In this document: positions 9,701 to 19,092 of the stretch, piece after piece | How the letters are laid out: the number at the start of each line of letters is the position of its first letter | Numbering within the stretch: the stretch's first letter is position 1 | NCBI RefSeq assembly: GCF_900215465.1 | Contig: NZ_OBEH01000001.1 | Coordinates: 558,001 to 622,000, forward strand | Length of the DNA stretch: 64,000 nt | Reading direction: 5' to 3' | Origin: Flagellimonas pacifica | GTDB lineage: Bacteria > Bacteroidota > Bacteroidia > Flavobacteriales > Flavobacteriaceae | Notes under the pieces: generated by a model | Databases searched by the model: none | What the model was told of the DNA's origin: nothing | Seen by the model: the letters and a program-made list of their open reading frames with translations, nothing else | Program-made: the position numbers and the translations under genes

Positions 9701-10293
9701 GAGTAAGCCGCTGGGTTTATCAGCAAGTACATGTCTAGATCTTGATCTTTATCATAATCGAAAAAAGCGGCTTGCATGGATTCTTTAGTATCTGCCAAAC
9801 CATATTCTTTGGCCTTTTCCGTAAAGGTAATTTCACCGCTACCGGTGGAAGATCCGTTGTTTATGTACAATAAATTGGCTTTTTTAGAGGATTCCCCACC
9901 TCCAGAAACGGATATATAAATATCCAAAAGGCCGTCTTGGTCAATATCCACCATGGTTGCACCAGTGCCCCAACTGTCATTGAGCAAGCCCGCTGTTTCA
10001 GTTATATCCTTAAATTTTAGATTTCCCATGTTTAGATATAGCCTGCCAGAAACCATGTTGCCACTAAAATAAACATCCGTAAGTCCATCATTGTTTACAT
10101 CCCCTACCGCTACACCCGCTCCTGTATAAATGTTCATGTATTGAAAAACATTGATGCTATCGTTTTCCTCAATTTTGTTATTGAAATTAATCCCCGTTTG
10201 GGAAGCGCTCAACAATTTAAACTGACCAGTTCTTTTGGTTTCACAAGAACTTAAAATCAAAAGAAGAAAGAAAAAAACACCTACATTTTTCAT
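6766..10293 (-). CDS. FG-GAP/VCBS repeat lipoprotein with ASPIC/UnbV domain (second paralogue)
   Basis: 1175 residues with a lipobox (LILSSC), so exported and probably surface-anchored. Many repeats of the form D-x-D-x-D-G (DVNNDGLTDVYF, DIDQDGLLDIYI, DYDNDGYKDLYV) mark Ca-binding FG-GAP/VCBS beta-propeller blades. A central ASPIC/UnbV domain (~510-595, from FLKLKLNG to LIEID) separates two propeller-rich halves. The architecture is that of CRTAC1-like proteins. No T9SS C-terminal domain is visible, so the lipid anchor must hold it. It is a tandem paralogue of the gene upstream (4-bp ATGA overlap). Its position behind SusC/SusD suggests a surface ligand-binding or scaffold role for the importer; this is inference. 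Confidence 0.85.
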   Translation of the reverse strand: MKNVGVFFFLLLILSSCETKRTGQFKLLSASQTGINFNNKIEENDSINVFQYMNIYTGAGVAVGDVNNDGLTDVYFSGNMVSGRLYLNMGNLKFKDITETAGLLNDSWGTGATMVDIDQDGLLDIYISVSGGGESSKKANLLYINNGSSTGSGEITFTEKAKEYGLADTKESMQAAFFDYDKDQDLDMYLLINPAAYSHMVNSSKPRKLNGESISNDRLYRNDGNGKFTDVSKEAGILIEGYGLGVGISDINNDSWPDIYISNDFIGNDILYINQGDGTFKDEIASHLNHTSYAGMGNTISDIDNNGRPDIMVLDMRPEDNARQKTIISSTGYDRFQIMLEAGYQHQYSRNTLQLNLGEGKFSEIGNMAGVSSTDWSWSSLIADYDNDGYKDLYVTNGFLRDLGDLDYIHYQGIYDNPLGDPETKIKQKLNSIKALPPAKLPNYMYKNNGNLRFKDVSETWGIEVPSCSNGAAYADLDNDGDLDLIINNMNQTAFVYENKGGGQPGRNFLKLKLNGKAGNIDGIGAKVKLTTSTSIQYDQHFLSKGYESSVDPVMHFGIGEEENIIKIEIWWPNNEYQIIENVAADQLIEIDQNDAGSKRPENKLGLKKRLFSEYTDSLGISFAHVEDDVVDFKLQPIIPHMQSRNGPGISVSDMNSDGLEDFYVGGAAGQSGQLWIQNQDATFTLSDWSMDANYEDMGSLIFDANGDGHNDLYVVSGGVQLSDESAYQDRLYVNDGKGNLIKSDALPNITNSGSTVNAVDFDKDGDLDLFVGGRVSPGKYPLPAKSYLLENISDKDNGARFKDISDQVDNWEKLTMVTAGLWTDYDNDGWIDLIVVGEFMALEFFHNENGKLINATKATGLDKTEGWWNSIAGGDFDNDGDTDYILGNLGLNHKYSATDEEPLCIYASDYDMDGNIDPIMCYYNDGENYIAHSRDELINQISAMRSRFKTYKSYAEVTFEESFLPEELKKSYVVKSHRFASSYLENLGNGVFKLSTLPILAQTAPVEGIVVEDFDKDGLEDVLLTGNSYATEVATGRYDGLLGVVMISNGDGSFNTLELDESGFLNDFDGSGLAILKNAKNENQIMVANNNGPLKIFKANLVKENHRMIHVGANATYANIILKDGRKYKKEFYHGSGYLSQSSRNILVNEIIKKVQITDVNGTTETSYNNETIN

Positions 10294-13200
10294 TGTTTCA
10301 AATCAATTTCAGATTCATTTCCGTTTGAACTCAAAATATGCACAGATTCTGCTTCTTGTGGTAGAACCAAGCTTCTGGATTTTTGTGATAAGTAACTTGA
10401 TCCATAATGAAATTCAACTTTTTGAATCTTACCATTTGGATATTGAATAATTGCGGCAATATCATCAGGCTTAGCATTGTAAATTCGCAGCCCTTCTCGT
10501 GATATCGAATAAGTTATGCTATCCCCATTGTTAATCGAAGCCACCACAACTTCAGTGTCACCCATAAAAAGGTTGGTTAGACTTTTGGCATCACCAGGAA
10601 CAAAAAAACCAGTTTTCCTTACATCTTCCGGGCTAAAATTACCCGAGCCATCACCAGCCAAAAACCATCCTATAGCAGCATCATACCTGCCTCCAAAAAC
10701 TTCCCCGTTATAAAAGTTGCCCACAGCTAGAAGGTCCAAATTGTTATCTTGGTTATAGTCTCCAACCAAAGTTCCATACATTGGGGCAATCTGGGCAATA
10801 TTGGGCAATGGACTTAGTTTCAATTTGCCTTCCCCAAGATTCTCAAGATAGCTGTTGGCAAAGGTTTCACTTTTAAAAACCTGAGCATTTGCTATTTCTT
10901 CTTTGGTAAAAGATTGTTCAAACGTGGCATTTGCATAATCTGAGTAATTTCTGAAACGTCCACGCATTGCATTTATCTGATCTATAAGATCACTTCTTGA
11001 ATGGGCTATTTGTCTTTCGCCTTTAACAAAATGACATAACACAGGGTCTATTTGTCCGTTTTTATCATAATCGCTTGCATAAACACAAAGTGGTTCTTTT
11101 TCTGATGCTTTAAAGCGACTGTTCAAGCCCAAGTTTCCGAGCACGTAATCAGTGTCCCCATCATTGTCAAAATCTCCAGATGTGATACTGTTCCACCATC
11201 CACCTGAATTATGAAGTCCACTGCTTTCAGATATTTCTACAAGGGTTCCTTTATTATTTTGAAAGATTTTTACAGGCATAAATTCCCCAACTACAATCAG
11301 ATCTTGCCAAGTATCATTATTGATATCTGTCCATAAGGCAGCTGTAACCATCCCAAGCTCCTCAATAATAGGGCTGCTTTGAGCGTCCTTCTCAAACAAA
11401 ATATTTCCCTGTACACTTTTGTTGGTTAGTATAAAACTGTTTGGGGATAATGGATATTCCCCAGGACTTACCCTACCTCCAACAAATAGATCCAAATCAC
11501 CATCTTTATCATAATCAGCCGCAGTAACCACAGAGCTGCTACTATAAACCGCGGGAACGGCATTTAATCTAGAGAAATTTCCGGCACCATCATTTTCATA
11601 AAACCTGTCTTGATAAATGAGATTGTTCTTTTCTTTGGAAGATCCTCCGCTGGCCACATACAAATCTTGATCTCCGTCTCCATCGGCATCAAAAAACAAA
11701 ATGCCCATGTCCTCATGAATTGAATCTGGGAAAAGTACTTCGGAAAACGTAAAATCTGTTTGTTGGATTCTTAAAAAGGCGGGGTGACCCGAAGCGCCTC
11801 CCATATAAATATCCTCAAGTCCATCTCCATTTACATCGGCAACAGCTATTCCAGGCCCATTTTTAGAATGCATGTGCGGTAATAAGGGTTGAATCCTATA
11901 GTCCACAAAGTCATTTTCAAGATGCGAGAATTCCAGTCCAACACTATCAACTTTTTTAAATCGTGTGTGAATGGGCTCTGTTTCATTGTGAACCGCAGGT
12001 TTTGCTTCCGTTTCATGCAATACCATGCGCTGATTTACACTTACATTTTTTAAAACTTGCTGCAATCCATTGGGCCATGTAACTTTGACGCTATCCAGCT
12101 CTGAAACATTTCCCAATCCAAAATGGAGTGTGTTTTCTACTGTGGATAGATATCCTCGATAGGGTGTGAAGAACTGTTTTTGCAATTGACCTTGGTGAAA
12201 AATTTCAACTTGGCTCCCAATTCCTTGCAAGTTTGGTGATTCTCCTTTGAACTTGAAGCTTATGTAATTATGGTTGCCATCATTTTCGGTTGTATTTTCA
12301 TATATGCCTGCGGGATCATCAATATTATTGACAACCAAATCAAGGTCGCCATCATTATCCAAATCGGCATAAGCCGCACCATTTGAATAGGTGGGTTTAG
12401 AGAGTCCTGCATCTTCAGTAACGTCCTCAAATTGCAATCCATTAGTGTTGCTGAACAAAAAATTGTTCAATTTTATTCCAGGAAGTTTATTTAGAGCTTC
12501 TAAGCGTTCTTTTCTATTGGTCTCTTCTGTTCCCATACTCATCACCGTATTGCCATAGACCATAAAATCAAGATTGGTGATGTCCTGCCTATATCCATTT
12601 GTTATAAACAGATCTTTGGTTCCATTTTGGTCATAATCAGCAAATAATGGGCTCCAGCTCCATTCTGTAGCAGATATTCCGGAAAGTTGCCCAACTTCAC
12701 TGAAGGACCCATTACCGTTGTTAAGCTGCAAGGTATTTCTGATGTATTGGTGTTGATAACCACTTGAAACCCTAGTATTGAAAGAATCGTAATTGTTACC
12801 AGTCATTGTAAGTTTCCACCTCTTATTGTCAGGAGGCAACATATCAAGAACCACAACATCCATCAAACCATCGTTGTTGATGTCCGCGATATCATTTCCC
12901 ATTCCATTAAAGGTCAGGTGTTTCATGTATTTTGTAATCTCATTTTCAAAAGTGCCATCCTTTTGATTTATGTATAGGATGTCATCCGTTAAAAAATCAT
13001 TGGAGACATAAATATCCGGCCAGCCATCAGTATTCATATCACAGACCTCAACTCCAAGGCCAAAACCTTCAATCTTTATATTGGCATCTTTAGAGACATC
13101 TGTAAACGTATTATCACCATTATTACGAAAAAGTTTATCTGTAGATGGTGCATTTCCAGAAACATCCTTGGGACGTGGGGTATTCCTATTATAATCTACC

Positions 13201-13799
13201 AATGCATTGTTTAAAAGGTACATGTCTAAATCCCCATCCAAGTCGTAATCAAAAAAATTGGCATGGGTAGAATAATTTTCATCTGCCAAACCCCAATCTT
13301 TAGCTTGCTCCGTGAAGGTAAGTATCCCTTCTTTATCAACTCCGTTGCTTACAAATAACAGGTTTGTTTTGTCTTTAGATGAAGCTTTGCGATCACCTCC
13401 ACGGCAGACATAAATGTCGAGAAATCCATCCTGATTTATATCCGTAATTGCGACGCCATTAGACCATCCTACGGTGTTTACATTGGCCGACTTGGTGATG
13501 TCCTTAAATTTCCATTCACCTTGGTTTATGTATAATTTATCATTTACCATATTACCGGTGAAGTAAATGTCAGTGAGCCCATCATTGTCAAAATCTGCGA
13601 CCGCCACACCTGCACCATTATACATATATTCAAAATCAAGCACATTGGTCTCGCCCCCAACCTCCAGTTCATTATTGAACACAATACCCGTATTATTTGG
13701 ACTGTGTTCCCTGAACAGAGAACCCTTGGGGTCATTACAGTTGACAAACCCTAATCCTACGACTGCGGCAAACAGATATTTTTTTACGCTACTTTTCAT
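10290..13799 (-). CDS. FG-GAP/VCBS repeat lipoprotein with ASPIC/UnbV domain (first paralogue)
   Basis: The start chosen is the ATG at 13797-13799 because it gives a normal lipoprotein signal (MKSSVKKYLFAAVVGLGFVNC); the upstream start at 13826 adds nine residues that fit no signal peptide. About 1169 residues. FG-GAP/VCBS blades with D-x-(N/D)-x-D-G Ca sites flank a central ASPIC/UnbV domain, in the same order as the downstream paralogue, so the pair arose by duplication. The gene lies 89 bp after susD, and a strong terminator-like hairpin sits in that gap, so it may be expressed at a lower level than susCD. Function unknown; surface binding of the SusCD ligand is the simplest idea. Confidence 0.85.
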   Translation of the reverse strand: MKSSVKKYLFAAVVGLGFVNCNDPKGSLFREHSPNNTGIVFNNELEVGGETNVLDFEYMYNGAGVAVADFDNDGLTDIYFTGNMVNDKLYINQGEWKFKDITKSANVNTVGWSNGVAITDINQDGFLDIYVCRGGDRKASSKDKTNLLFVSNGVDKEGILTFTEQAKDWGLADENYSTHANFFDYDLDGDLDMYLLNNALVDYNRNTPRPKDVSGNAPSTDKLFRNNGDNTFTDVSKDANIKIEGFGLGVEVCDMNTDGWPDIYVSNDFLTDDILYINQKDGTFENEITKYMKHLTFNGMGNDIADINNDGLMDVVVLDMLPPDNKRWKLTMTGNNYDSFNTRVSSGYQHQYIRNTLQLNNGNGSFSEVGQLSGISATEWSWSPLFADYDQNGTKDLFITNGYRQDITNLDFMVYGNTVMSMGTEETNRKERLEALNKLPGIKLNNFLFSNTNGLQFEDVTEDAGLSKPTYSNGAAYADLDNDGDLDLVVNNIDDPAGIYENTTENDGNHNYISFKFKGESPNLQGIGSQVEIFHQGQLQKQFFTPYRGYLSTVENTLHFGLGNVSELDSVKVTWPNGLQQVLKNVSVNQRMVLHETEAKPAVHNETEPIHTRFKKVDSVGLEFSHLENDFVDYRIQPLLPHMHSKNGPGIAVADVNGDGLEDIYMGGASGHPAFLRIQQTDFTFSEVLFPDSIHEDMGILFFDADGDGDQDLYVASGGSSKEKNNLIYQDRFYENDGAGNFSRLNAVPAVYSSSSVVTAADYDKDGDLDLFVGGRVSPGEYPLSPNSFILTNKSVQGNILFEKDAQSSPIIEELGMVTAALWTDINNDTWQDLIVVGEFMPVKIFQNNKGTLVEISESSGLHNSGGWWNSITSGDFDNDGDTDYVLGNLGLNSRFKASEKEPLCVYASDYDKNGQIDPVLCHFVKGERQIAHSRSDLIDQINAMRGRFRNYSDYANATFEQSFTKEEIANAQVFKSETFANSYLENLGEGKLKLSPLPNIAQIAPMYGTLVGDYNQDNNLDLLAVGNFYNGEVFGGRYDAAIGWFLAGDGSGNFSPEDVRKTGFFVPGDAKSLTNLFMGDTEVVVASINNGDSITYSISREGLRIYNAKPDDIAAIIQYPNGKIQKVEFHYGSSYLSQKSRSLVLPQEAESVHILSSNGNESEIDLKQ

Positions 13800-13817
13800 T
13801 ACATCTTGTACAAGCAT

Positions 13818-13858
13818 AAAAACCAAAAAAGGAATCCAATACGTTTGATTGGATTCCT
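13818..13858 (-). terminator. Intrinsic terminator/attenuator between susD and the FG-GAP genes
   Basis: On the minus strand an 11-bp perfect stem AGGAATCCAAT/ATTGGATTCCT with a 7-nt loop (13830-13858) is followed directly by TTTTTTGGTTTTT (13818-13829). It lies between susD and the first FG-GAP gene, which point the same way. It therefore probably works as a leaky terminator that keeps susCD transcript above the downstream genes, or as a 3' end protecting the susCD mRNA. Confidence 0.75.
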
Positions 13859-13888
13859 AAAATACTATATTAAATTTCAAGCTTATTT

Positions 13889-15433
13889 CTAGTAGCCCGA
13901 ATTTTGATTTAACAATCCATTTGAACGATCAATTTCAGAAAGAGGAAAAGGAAACACTTCCAATTTTGGGTCCCAATCTCCACCAAAAACAGCAGCACCT
14001 ATGTCCCATCTCACTATATCAAACCAACGATGGGGCTCCATGGCCAATTCTACTCTTTTTTCCTGCATCATTGCCGCTAAAAGATCACTTCCTGGTGCCA
14101 AATCTGGCAAACCAGCCCTATTTCTAATATCATTAATTTGTTGTTCTGCAACTGTTTGGTCTCCACTACCTCGTATCAATGCTTCTGCATATAACAATTT
14201 AAGCTCTGCAAAACGGAACCATCGTTCGTTATTAAAAGTAGCTCCTAGATTTGGCGAATAATTGGATGGATTTGCATTCTCTTGTCCAAAATATTTTGCC
14301 GGTGTTGCCCCCGTATCTGACCATGCTGCATCAAAAGGAGCTTCAACTGTTGCGCCACCATTTACCGCATAATACATTTCACCTTCTTGGATGACCGTAA
14401 CTGCCAACCTTGAGTCTCCCGGTTCGTACGCATCAATCAAATCTTGGGTGGGAACATACCAGCCTAGACCTCTGCGACCAGGAGCTCCAAGACCTACACG
14501 AGCTTCCCAATAATATGCTCTTCCTGTTCCTTGGCTAGCTTTAAAGTCCTCAGAGTGCGTATCATCAAAGACCCATATATTATCATCTGAAAAAGGGCCT
14601 CCAAATTGAATCTCAAAAATTGATTCCGAATTGTTCTCCGACAGAAACGAAAAGTTATCTGAATAGTTAGGCATTAAAGAATATGGTCCGCTGTCCACAA
14701 CATTTCCCAAATCTGTAATAGCTCCTGCCCAATCTTCCTGAAAGACTTTCACTTTACCCATTACAGATCTTGCGGCCCAAGAGGTAGCCCTCCCAGTATT
14801 TCCACTATCCCATGAAACTGGAAGTCCGCTAGCCGCTTCTCCCAAATCAGCTAAAATGGCCGTATACAAATCAGCTTGGGTTGAATTTGGCAATGCCTGG
14901 CTGTTTATATCGGTGATGATCTCCATAGCCAATGGTGGGGTGCCAAATAGTTTAAGTGCCTGAAAATGAAACCAAGCTCTTAAGAACTTAGCTTCTGCTC
15001 CCAAAACAGTTTTGTCTTCTGCAGTAAGTTCATTTTCACCATCCAAATTGGCCAACACAAGGTTAGCTCTATAGATTCCCTCATATATTTGGGTGTAAAT
15101 AGATGCATATGGTTTATCTGCAGCCCTAACTATCAAGGCGTCGGCATCTCTGGCTGCCTGATCTACATTTGACAAATTGTTCGCGGATAAATCATCCGTG
15201 ATCATTGTTGTAATTTTCCAAAACTCTCCTCTTTCCGAAAGCGTCTCGGTACTTGTTCCCCAAAAATCCTGAATTGATGAGTAGGATGCGAAAATTGCAC
15301 CATCAAAATCAGACCGAGTGTTATAAAATGTATCCACGGTCAACCTATCCAACGGCTGTAAGTCTAGTTGGTCACTACAACCAGTAAGAGTTAGGATAGA
15401 TATGATTAATAGTAATAATTTATTTATTTTCAT
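13889..15433 (-). CDS. susD: SusD/RagB-family nutrient-binding outer-membrane lipoprotein
   Basis: The start chosen is the internal ATG at 15431-15433 because it yields a clean lipoprotein signal (MKINKLLLLIISILTLTGC); the start at 15454 only prepends seven residues. About 514 residues. It has the N-terminal SusD-like region (LDLQPLDRLTVDTFYNTRSDF), TPR-type helices (AEAKFLRAWFHFQALKLFG) and the C-terminal RagB/SusD part (LYAEALIRGSGDQTVAEQQINDIRNRAGLPDL, shown here only as a landmark) ending in FPFPLSEIDRSNGLLNQNSGY. SusD proteins lid the SusC barrel and bind the glycan or peptide ligand. It follows susC by 24 bp. The symbol is used in the family sense; the ligand is unknown. Confidence 0.92.
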   Translation of the reverse strand: MKINKLLLLIISILTLTGCSDQLDLQPLDRLTVDTFYNTRSDFDGAIFASYSSIQDFWGTSTETLSERGEFWKITTMITDDLSANNLSNVDQAARDADALIVRAADKPYASIYTQIYEGIYRANLVLANLDGENELTAEDKTVLGAEAKFLRAWFHFQALKLFGTPPLAMEIITDINSQALPNSTQADLYTAILADLGEAASGLPVSWDSGNTGRATSWAARSVMGKVKVFQEDWAGAITDLGNVVDSGPYSLMPNYSDNFSFLSENNSESIFEIQFGGPFSDDNIWVFDDTHSEDFKASQGTGRAYYWEARVGLGAPGRRGLGWYVPTQDLIDAYEPGDSRLAVTVIQEGEMYYAVNGGATVEAPFDAAWSDTGATPAKYFGQENANPSNYSPNLGATFNNERWFRFAELKLLYAEALIRGSGDQTVAEQQINDIRNRAGLPDLAPGSDLLAAMMQEKRVELAMEPHRWFDIVRWDIGAAVFGGDWDPKLEVFPFPLSEIDRSNGLLNQNSGY

Positions 15434-15457
15434 AACTATGATATTACGTTTCATTAA

Positions 15458-18400
15458 TTAGTTTAAGGTTATTGATAAACCTAATTGAACTATCCTCGGA
15501 AGAGGTGAGGCTCCGGCATCTTGACCAGTGGCCAAAGTAAAGTCTCCCTTTTGAAAGCTTTGTGCGCGACCAACTTCTGGATCATAACCAGAGTATTTGG
15601 TGAATGTAGCCAGGTTTTGAGCACCTAAGTAAATTCTAAAACTAGAAACAAAATCATTTGTCCAATTTTTTAGATTCTCTTTGGATAGGCTATACCCAAT
15701 CTGGATATTTTGGATTCTCAGATACCCAGAATCTTCTACCCACCTATCTGAAATACGATTATTACCGTTAGGGTCATTGATCGCAAGTCTAGGGTTAGAG
15801 CTTGAATTGGTTGAGCCATCACCTGACCAACGATTTAAAACCTGGGTGCTAAAATTGTTAGCTCCTGTCATTCCTTCAAGAGCAATTCTAGAAGAATTAT
15901 AGACTTGCTTGTCTCCGACTCCCCTCAAGTTAACTGAAAAATCCAACCCTTTATATTCCGCATTAAAATTCATCCCATAAAAGAATCCAGGAAACGGACT
16001 ACCTAAAATGGTTCTGTCATCTGCATTTACCTGGCCATCTCCATTAACATCCACAAATCTGATATCTCCGGGTGAAGGTGTTCCATTGGCATCTGGAAGA
16101 GCTGCGGCAACTTCAGCATCATTTTGATAAAGTCCATCAGTTTTATAACCAAAGAAGTGGCCCAGGCTTTCTCCTACAATTGTTCTGTGGGTTTGCGCCC
16201 CCCCAACACCAGTTATTATTTGATTAACGGGACCTAAATCAGTAACCTCATTTTTAACGGTGGTCAGGTTTCCACCAAAACTGTATTTAAAGTCTCCTAT
16301 TTCACTTCCATAATTAAAAGAAAATTCAATTCCCGAGTTTTTAATCTGACCTACATTGGCATCAGCTGGAAGAAAAAATCCTGATACAAAAGGCAAAGGA
16401 AGGCCAAGAAGCACATCATTCGTTGTCTTATTATAGTAATCAGCTGTTATGCTCAATTTACGATTCATAAAACTTGCATCGATACCAATGTCAAGTTGAT
16501 CACTGGTTTCCCACTTAAGGGCCTCATTTGCAAATGTTGTTGGCGCAGGTGCTACTATGGACGATTGGTCGTCTCCAATAACATATCTTATATTGTTGTC
16601 AATAGCACTTAGGAATGCAAAATTAAGCCCTGAAAACTGGTTTCCTGATTGCCCCCATCCTGCTCTAATTTTAATATCATCTACAAACTCTCCCTTATTG
16701 AAAAACTCCTCATCGGAAAGTCTCCAACCTATTGACACCGATGGAAACACTTGATCCCTATTTCCAGGTGCAAATCTTGAAGTCGCATCTCTACGGACAT
16801 TGAACGTGGCTAAATATCTCCCTTTGTAGTTGTATGTCAAACGTCCCAAAACACCTTGAATGGTCCACAAATCTGCTTCGTTGGCTGAAGCTGTTGTAGT
16901 ACCAGACGAAGCAAAATTTGTGTTAAACAAATTACGTCCTTGTATTCTTACCTTATCAAATCTGAATTTTGTTTGTTCAAAACCAAATAATGCCCCAATA
17001 TTATGATCGCCAAAAGTTTTGTCATATTGCAAAGTAGCTGAGCTTGTTAAGGTAAGTTCAACTGGTCTGGAAGAAACTAAAAGTGATTGTCTGGCTCCAC
17101 CACCAAAATCTGCAGCTCCTTGCAAGAATTCACCACGACCAACATTATAGTCAATACCAAGTGAGGTCCTTGCTTTAAGTCCATCCATAATTTGGAGTTC
17201 AGCATAGAAGTTACCCAAAACCTTTCTGTTTCTTACATCTACTGAAGTTAACCTTCTATCATTTATAAAAAGGAAGTTTGTTCCAACACCACCAGGTCCA
17301 ACTGTTGTGCCGTTAGACAGATTATACCCAAATTGACCATCTCCATAGGGTTGAAAGTATGGTGCATTGCGCGCCGACCTATTACCAGAGAATCTGGCAC
17401 CCTCATCTTGTATAATCCTGTCCGTTTGGCTAATCAATAGAGATTCTCCTATGGTGAAACGCCCTGATTTGATTTCAGAGTTCGCCTTGAAGGAATATCG
17501 CTCAAATCCTTGTGAAAGTTCAATACCCTCCTGATCCAAATATCCTCCAGATATGAAGTAAGTTGCTTTTTGGTTACCCCCACTAATTGATACGTTATGA
17601 TTCTGAACAAAGCCGCCTTTGAAAACCAAATCTTGCCAATCAACAAAAGGTGAACCTGCAAACGAAGAGAAATCACGACCCAGTTCGTTTTGAATGGCAA
17701 TATATTGATCTACATTTAGTACGTCTATTTTATCTCTAACACTTGCCGATGAAATGTATCCATCATAGGTAACACGAGCATCCCCGCTTTTTCCTCTTTT
17801 TGTTGTAACGATGATAACACCGTTTGCGGCTCTAGCTCCATAAATTGCAGTTGAAGCTGCATCTTTTAACACATCAATAGATTCGATGTCATTAGAATTT
17901 AGCCCAGCAAGAGGGTTAGAATCAGTTGTTGAAGAAGTATTCACAGTAATATTTGTGGTTTGCACAATAGGAACACCATCTATAACCCATAGAGGATCAT
18001 TTACCCCTGGAGTACCCACACCTCTAATACGTACGGCAATCGGTGCTCCTGGATCACCACTCCTATTTGTAATGTTAACTCCTGAAATTGTTCCCGCCAA
18101 AGCTTGGTCAGGGCTAGTCAGCGGCTTGCTAACAATTTCACTTGCCCCAATAGAACCAACCGAACCTGTTAAATCAGCCTTTCGTTGCGTACCATAACCT
18201 ACTACGACCACCTCTCCCAACGCTTCAGCGTCTTCCTGTAAGGTAACATTAATAGTACTTCTGCCATTAATTTCAATTTCTTGAAGTGCATAGCCTACAT
18301 AAGAAAATTCAAGTGTGTTTGAACCTTCAGGAACTTCAATAGAATAGTTTCCATCAAAGTCAGCAACAGCACCTACTGTAGTTCCTTTAACTACAACGCT

Positions 18401-18553
18401 TGCTCCTGAAAGAGGCCCTTGCGAATCACTGATATTACCTGTTACGGTAGATTGAGCAATTGCAAAATGACCCACAAATAGCAACACCGCCATCAGCTTA
18501 AAGCCGAAAGAGCAGAGTTTGCGACACTTTTTTGAGTTTTGTTCCATAATCAT
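15458..18553 (-). CDS. susC: SusC/RagA-family TonB-linked outer-membrane transporter
   Basis: 1031 residues. A signal peptide ending FAIAQ is followed by a carboxypeptidase-D-like domain (~35-115, VTGNISDSQGPLSGASVVVKG), the SusC plug with the motif EVVVVGYGTQRKADLTGSV, the DPLWVIDGVPI plug segment, and the 22-strand barrel ending in an aromatic-poor strand (VQLGLSITLN). It imports ligand handed over by SusD using TonB energy. It is the first gene of a five-gene operon susC-susD-FG-GAP-FG-GAP-haloperoxidase. The promoter carries operator copy 2, so it is likely controlled by the adjacent GntR-type regulator. No anti-sigma FecR/sigma pair is nearby. Confidence 0.94.
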   Translation of the reverse strand: MIMEQNSKKCRKLCSFGFKLMAVLLFVGHFAIAQSTVTGNISDSQGPLSGASVVVKGTTVGAVADFDGNYSIEVPEGSNTLEFSYVGYALQEIEINGRSTINVTLQEDAEALGEVVVVGYGTQRKADLTGSVGSIGASEIVSKPLTSPDQALAGTISGVNITNRSGDPGAPIAVRIRGVGTPGVNDPLWVIDGVPIVQTTNITVNTSSTTDSNPLAGLNSNDIESIDVLKDAASTAIYGARAANGVIIVTTKRGKSGDARVTYDGYISSASVRDKIDVLNVDQYIAIQNELGRDFSSFAGSPFVDWQDLVFKGGFVQNHNVSISGGNQKATYFISGGYLDQEGIELSQGFERYSFKANSEIKSGRFTIGESLLISQTDRIIQDEGARFSGNRSARNAPYFQPYGDGQFGYNLSNGTTVGPGGVGTNFLFINDRRLTSVDVRNRKVLGNFYAELQIMDGLKARTSLGIDYNVGRGEFLQGAADFGGGARQSLLVSSRPVELTLTSSATLQYDKTFGDHNIGALFGFEQTKFRFDKVRIQGRNLFNTNFASSGTTTASANEADLWTIQGVLGRLTYNYKGRYLATFNVRRDATSRFAPGNRDQVFPSVSIGWRLSDEEFFNKGEFVDDIKIRAGWGQSGNQFSGLNFAFLSAIDNNIRYVIGDDQSSIVAPAPTTFANEALKWETSDQLDIGIDASFMNRKLSITADYYNKTTNDVLLGLPLPFVSGFFLPADANVGQIKNSGIEFSFNYGSEIGDFKYSFGGNLTTVKNEVTDLGPVNQIITGVGGAQTHRTIVGESLGHFFGYKTDGLYQNDAEVAAALPDANGTPSPGDIRFVDVNGDGQVNADDRTILGSPFPGFFYGMNFNAEYKGLDFSVNLRGVGDKQVYNSSRIALEGMTGANNFSTQVLNRWSGDGSTNSSSNPRLAINDPNGNNRISDRWVEDSGYLRIQNIQIGYSLSKENLKNWTNDFVSSFRIYLGAQNLATFTKYSGYDPEVGRAQSFQKGDFTLATGQDAGASPLPRIVQLGLSITLN

Positions 18554-19092
18554 TTGGTTTAAGTTGTTTTACTAGTTAGCGTTCTGTATTTCACATTTAC
18601 ATACAGTGGCAACAAAACCACACCATTCATATACTTGATTAAATAGTTCGTGTATTTGTTGAAGCAAATATTAATTAATAATCAACTATGATATACTGTG
18701 ATACAATTCAAAAGTAATATAATATTTTGAATATAAAAACAGAATGCCTTAAAAATTGACATATTTATACATATACGGTTAAAAGACTACAAAGTTCTTA
18801 ACATGCATTTATTAAGGGAATTACCAAAATATATCACCTGCAACACCCTTTATAGTTTCTTACAGGCATAGATTCCCCGTGCATTAATTTTGTATTTTAG
18901 CCCAGCTGAAAGATTTCATATATAATATCACAGAAAGTAACTGTTGTTTATTTTCCAGTTATAATATCCTTTTTATGTATGGAACATTTCTTGGGTTTGG
19001 GCAATAGAAATAGGATACCCTAGAATGATATATTACTTTTGAGATCTTGAAATGCTAGATTAGTAGGTATAAGACATTTGGAGTCAAATATT
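18554..19092. other. Divergent regulatory region between susC and the GntR-type regulator gene
   Basis: About 540 bp without a gene. On the minus strand it contains the susC -7 box and operator copy 2 (18684-18716), giving a susC leader of about 130 nt. The ~60 bp upstream of the susC operator match closely the region upstream of the second glycosidase (about 20180-20240), showing that one promoter was copied. Nearer the regulator, TATCACAG at 18926-18933 matches one half of the operator and might serve autoregulation. No further ORF or RNA gene was recognised. Confidence 0.65.
18684..18716 (-). promoter_or_regulatory. Promoter -7 box plus 20-bp operator-like site (copy 2, susC)
   Basis: Read on the minus strand, TACTTTTG (18709-18716) fits TAnnTTTG. 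After 5 nt it is followed by TATCACAGTATATCATAGTT (18684-18703), a perfect match to copies 1 and 3. The -33 region is only TTTT, a weak match to TTTG. Spacing between -7 box and site is 4-5 nt in all three copies, which argues for a functional operator rather than a chance repeat. Confidence 0.8.

Noticed and set aside
18926..18933. Fourth operator copy before the GntR gene
   Set aside because: Only the 8-bp half TATCACAG is present; noted as a possible half site but not called an operator.
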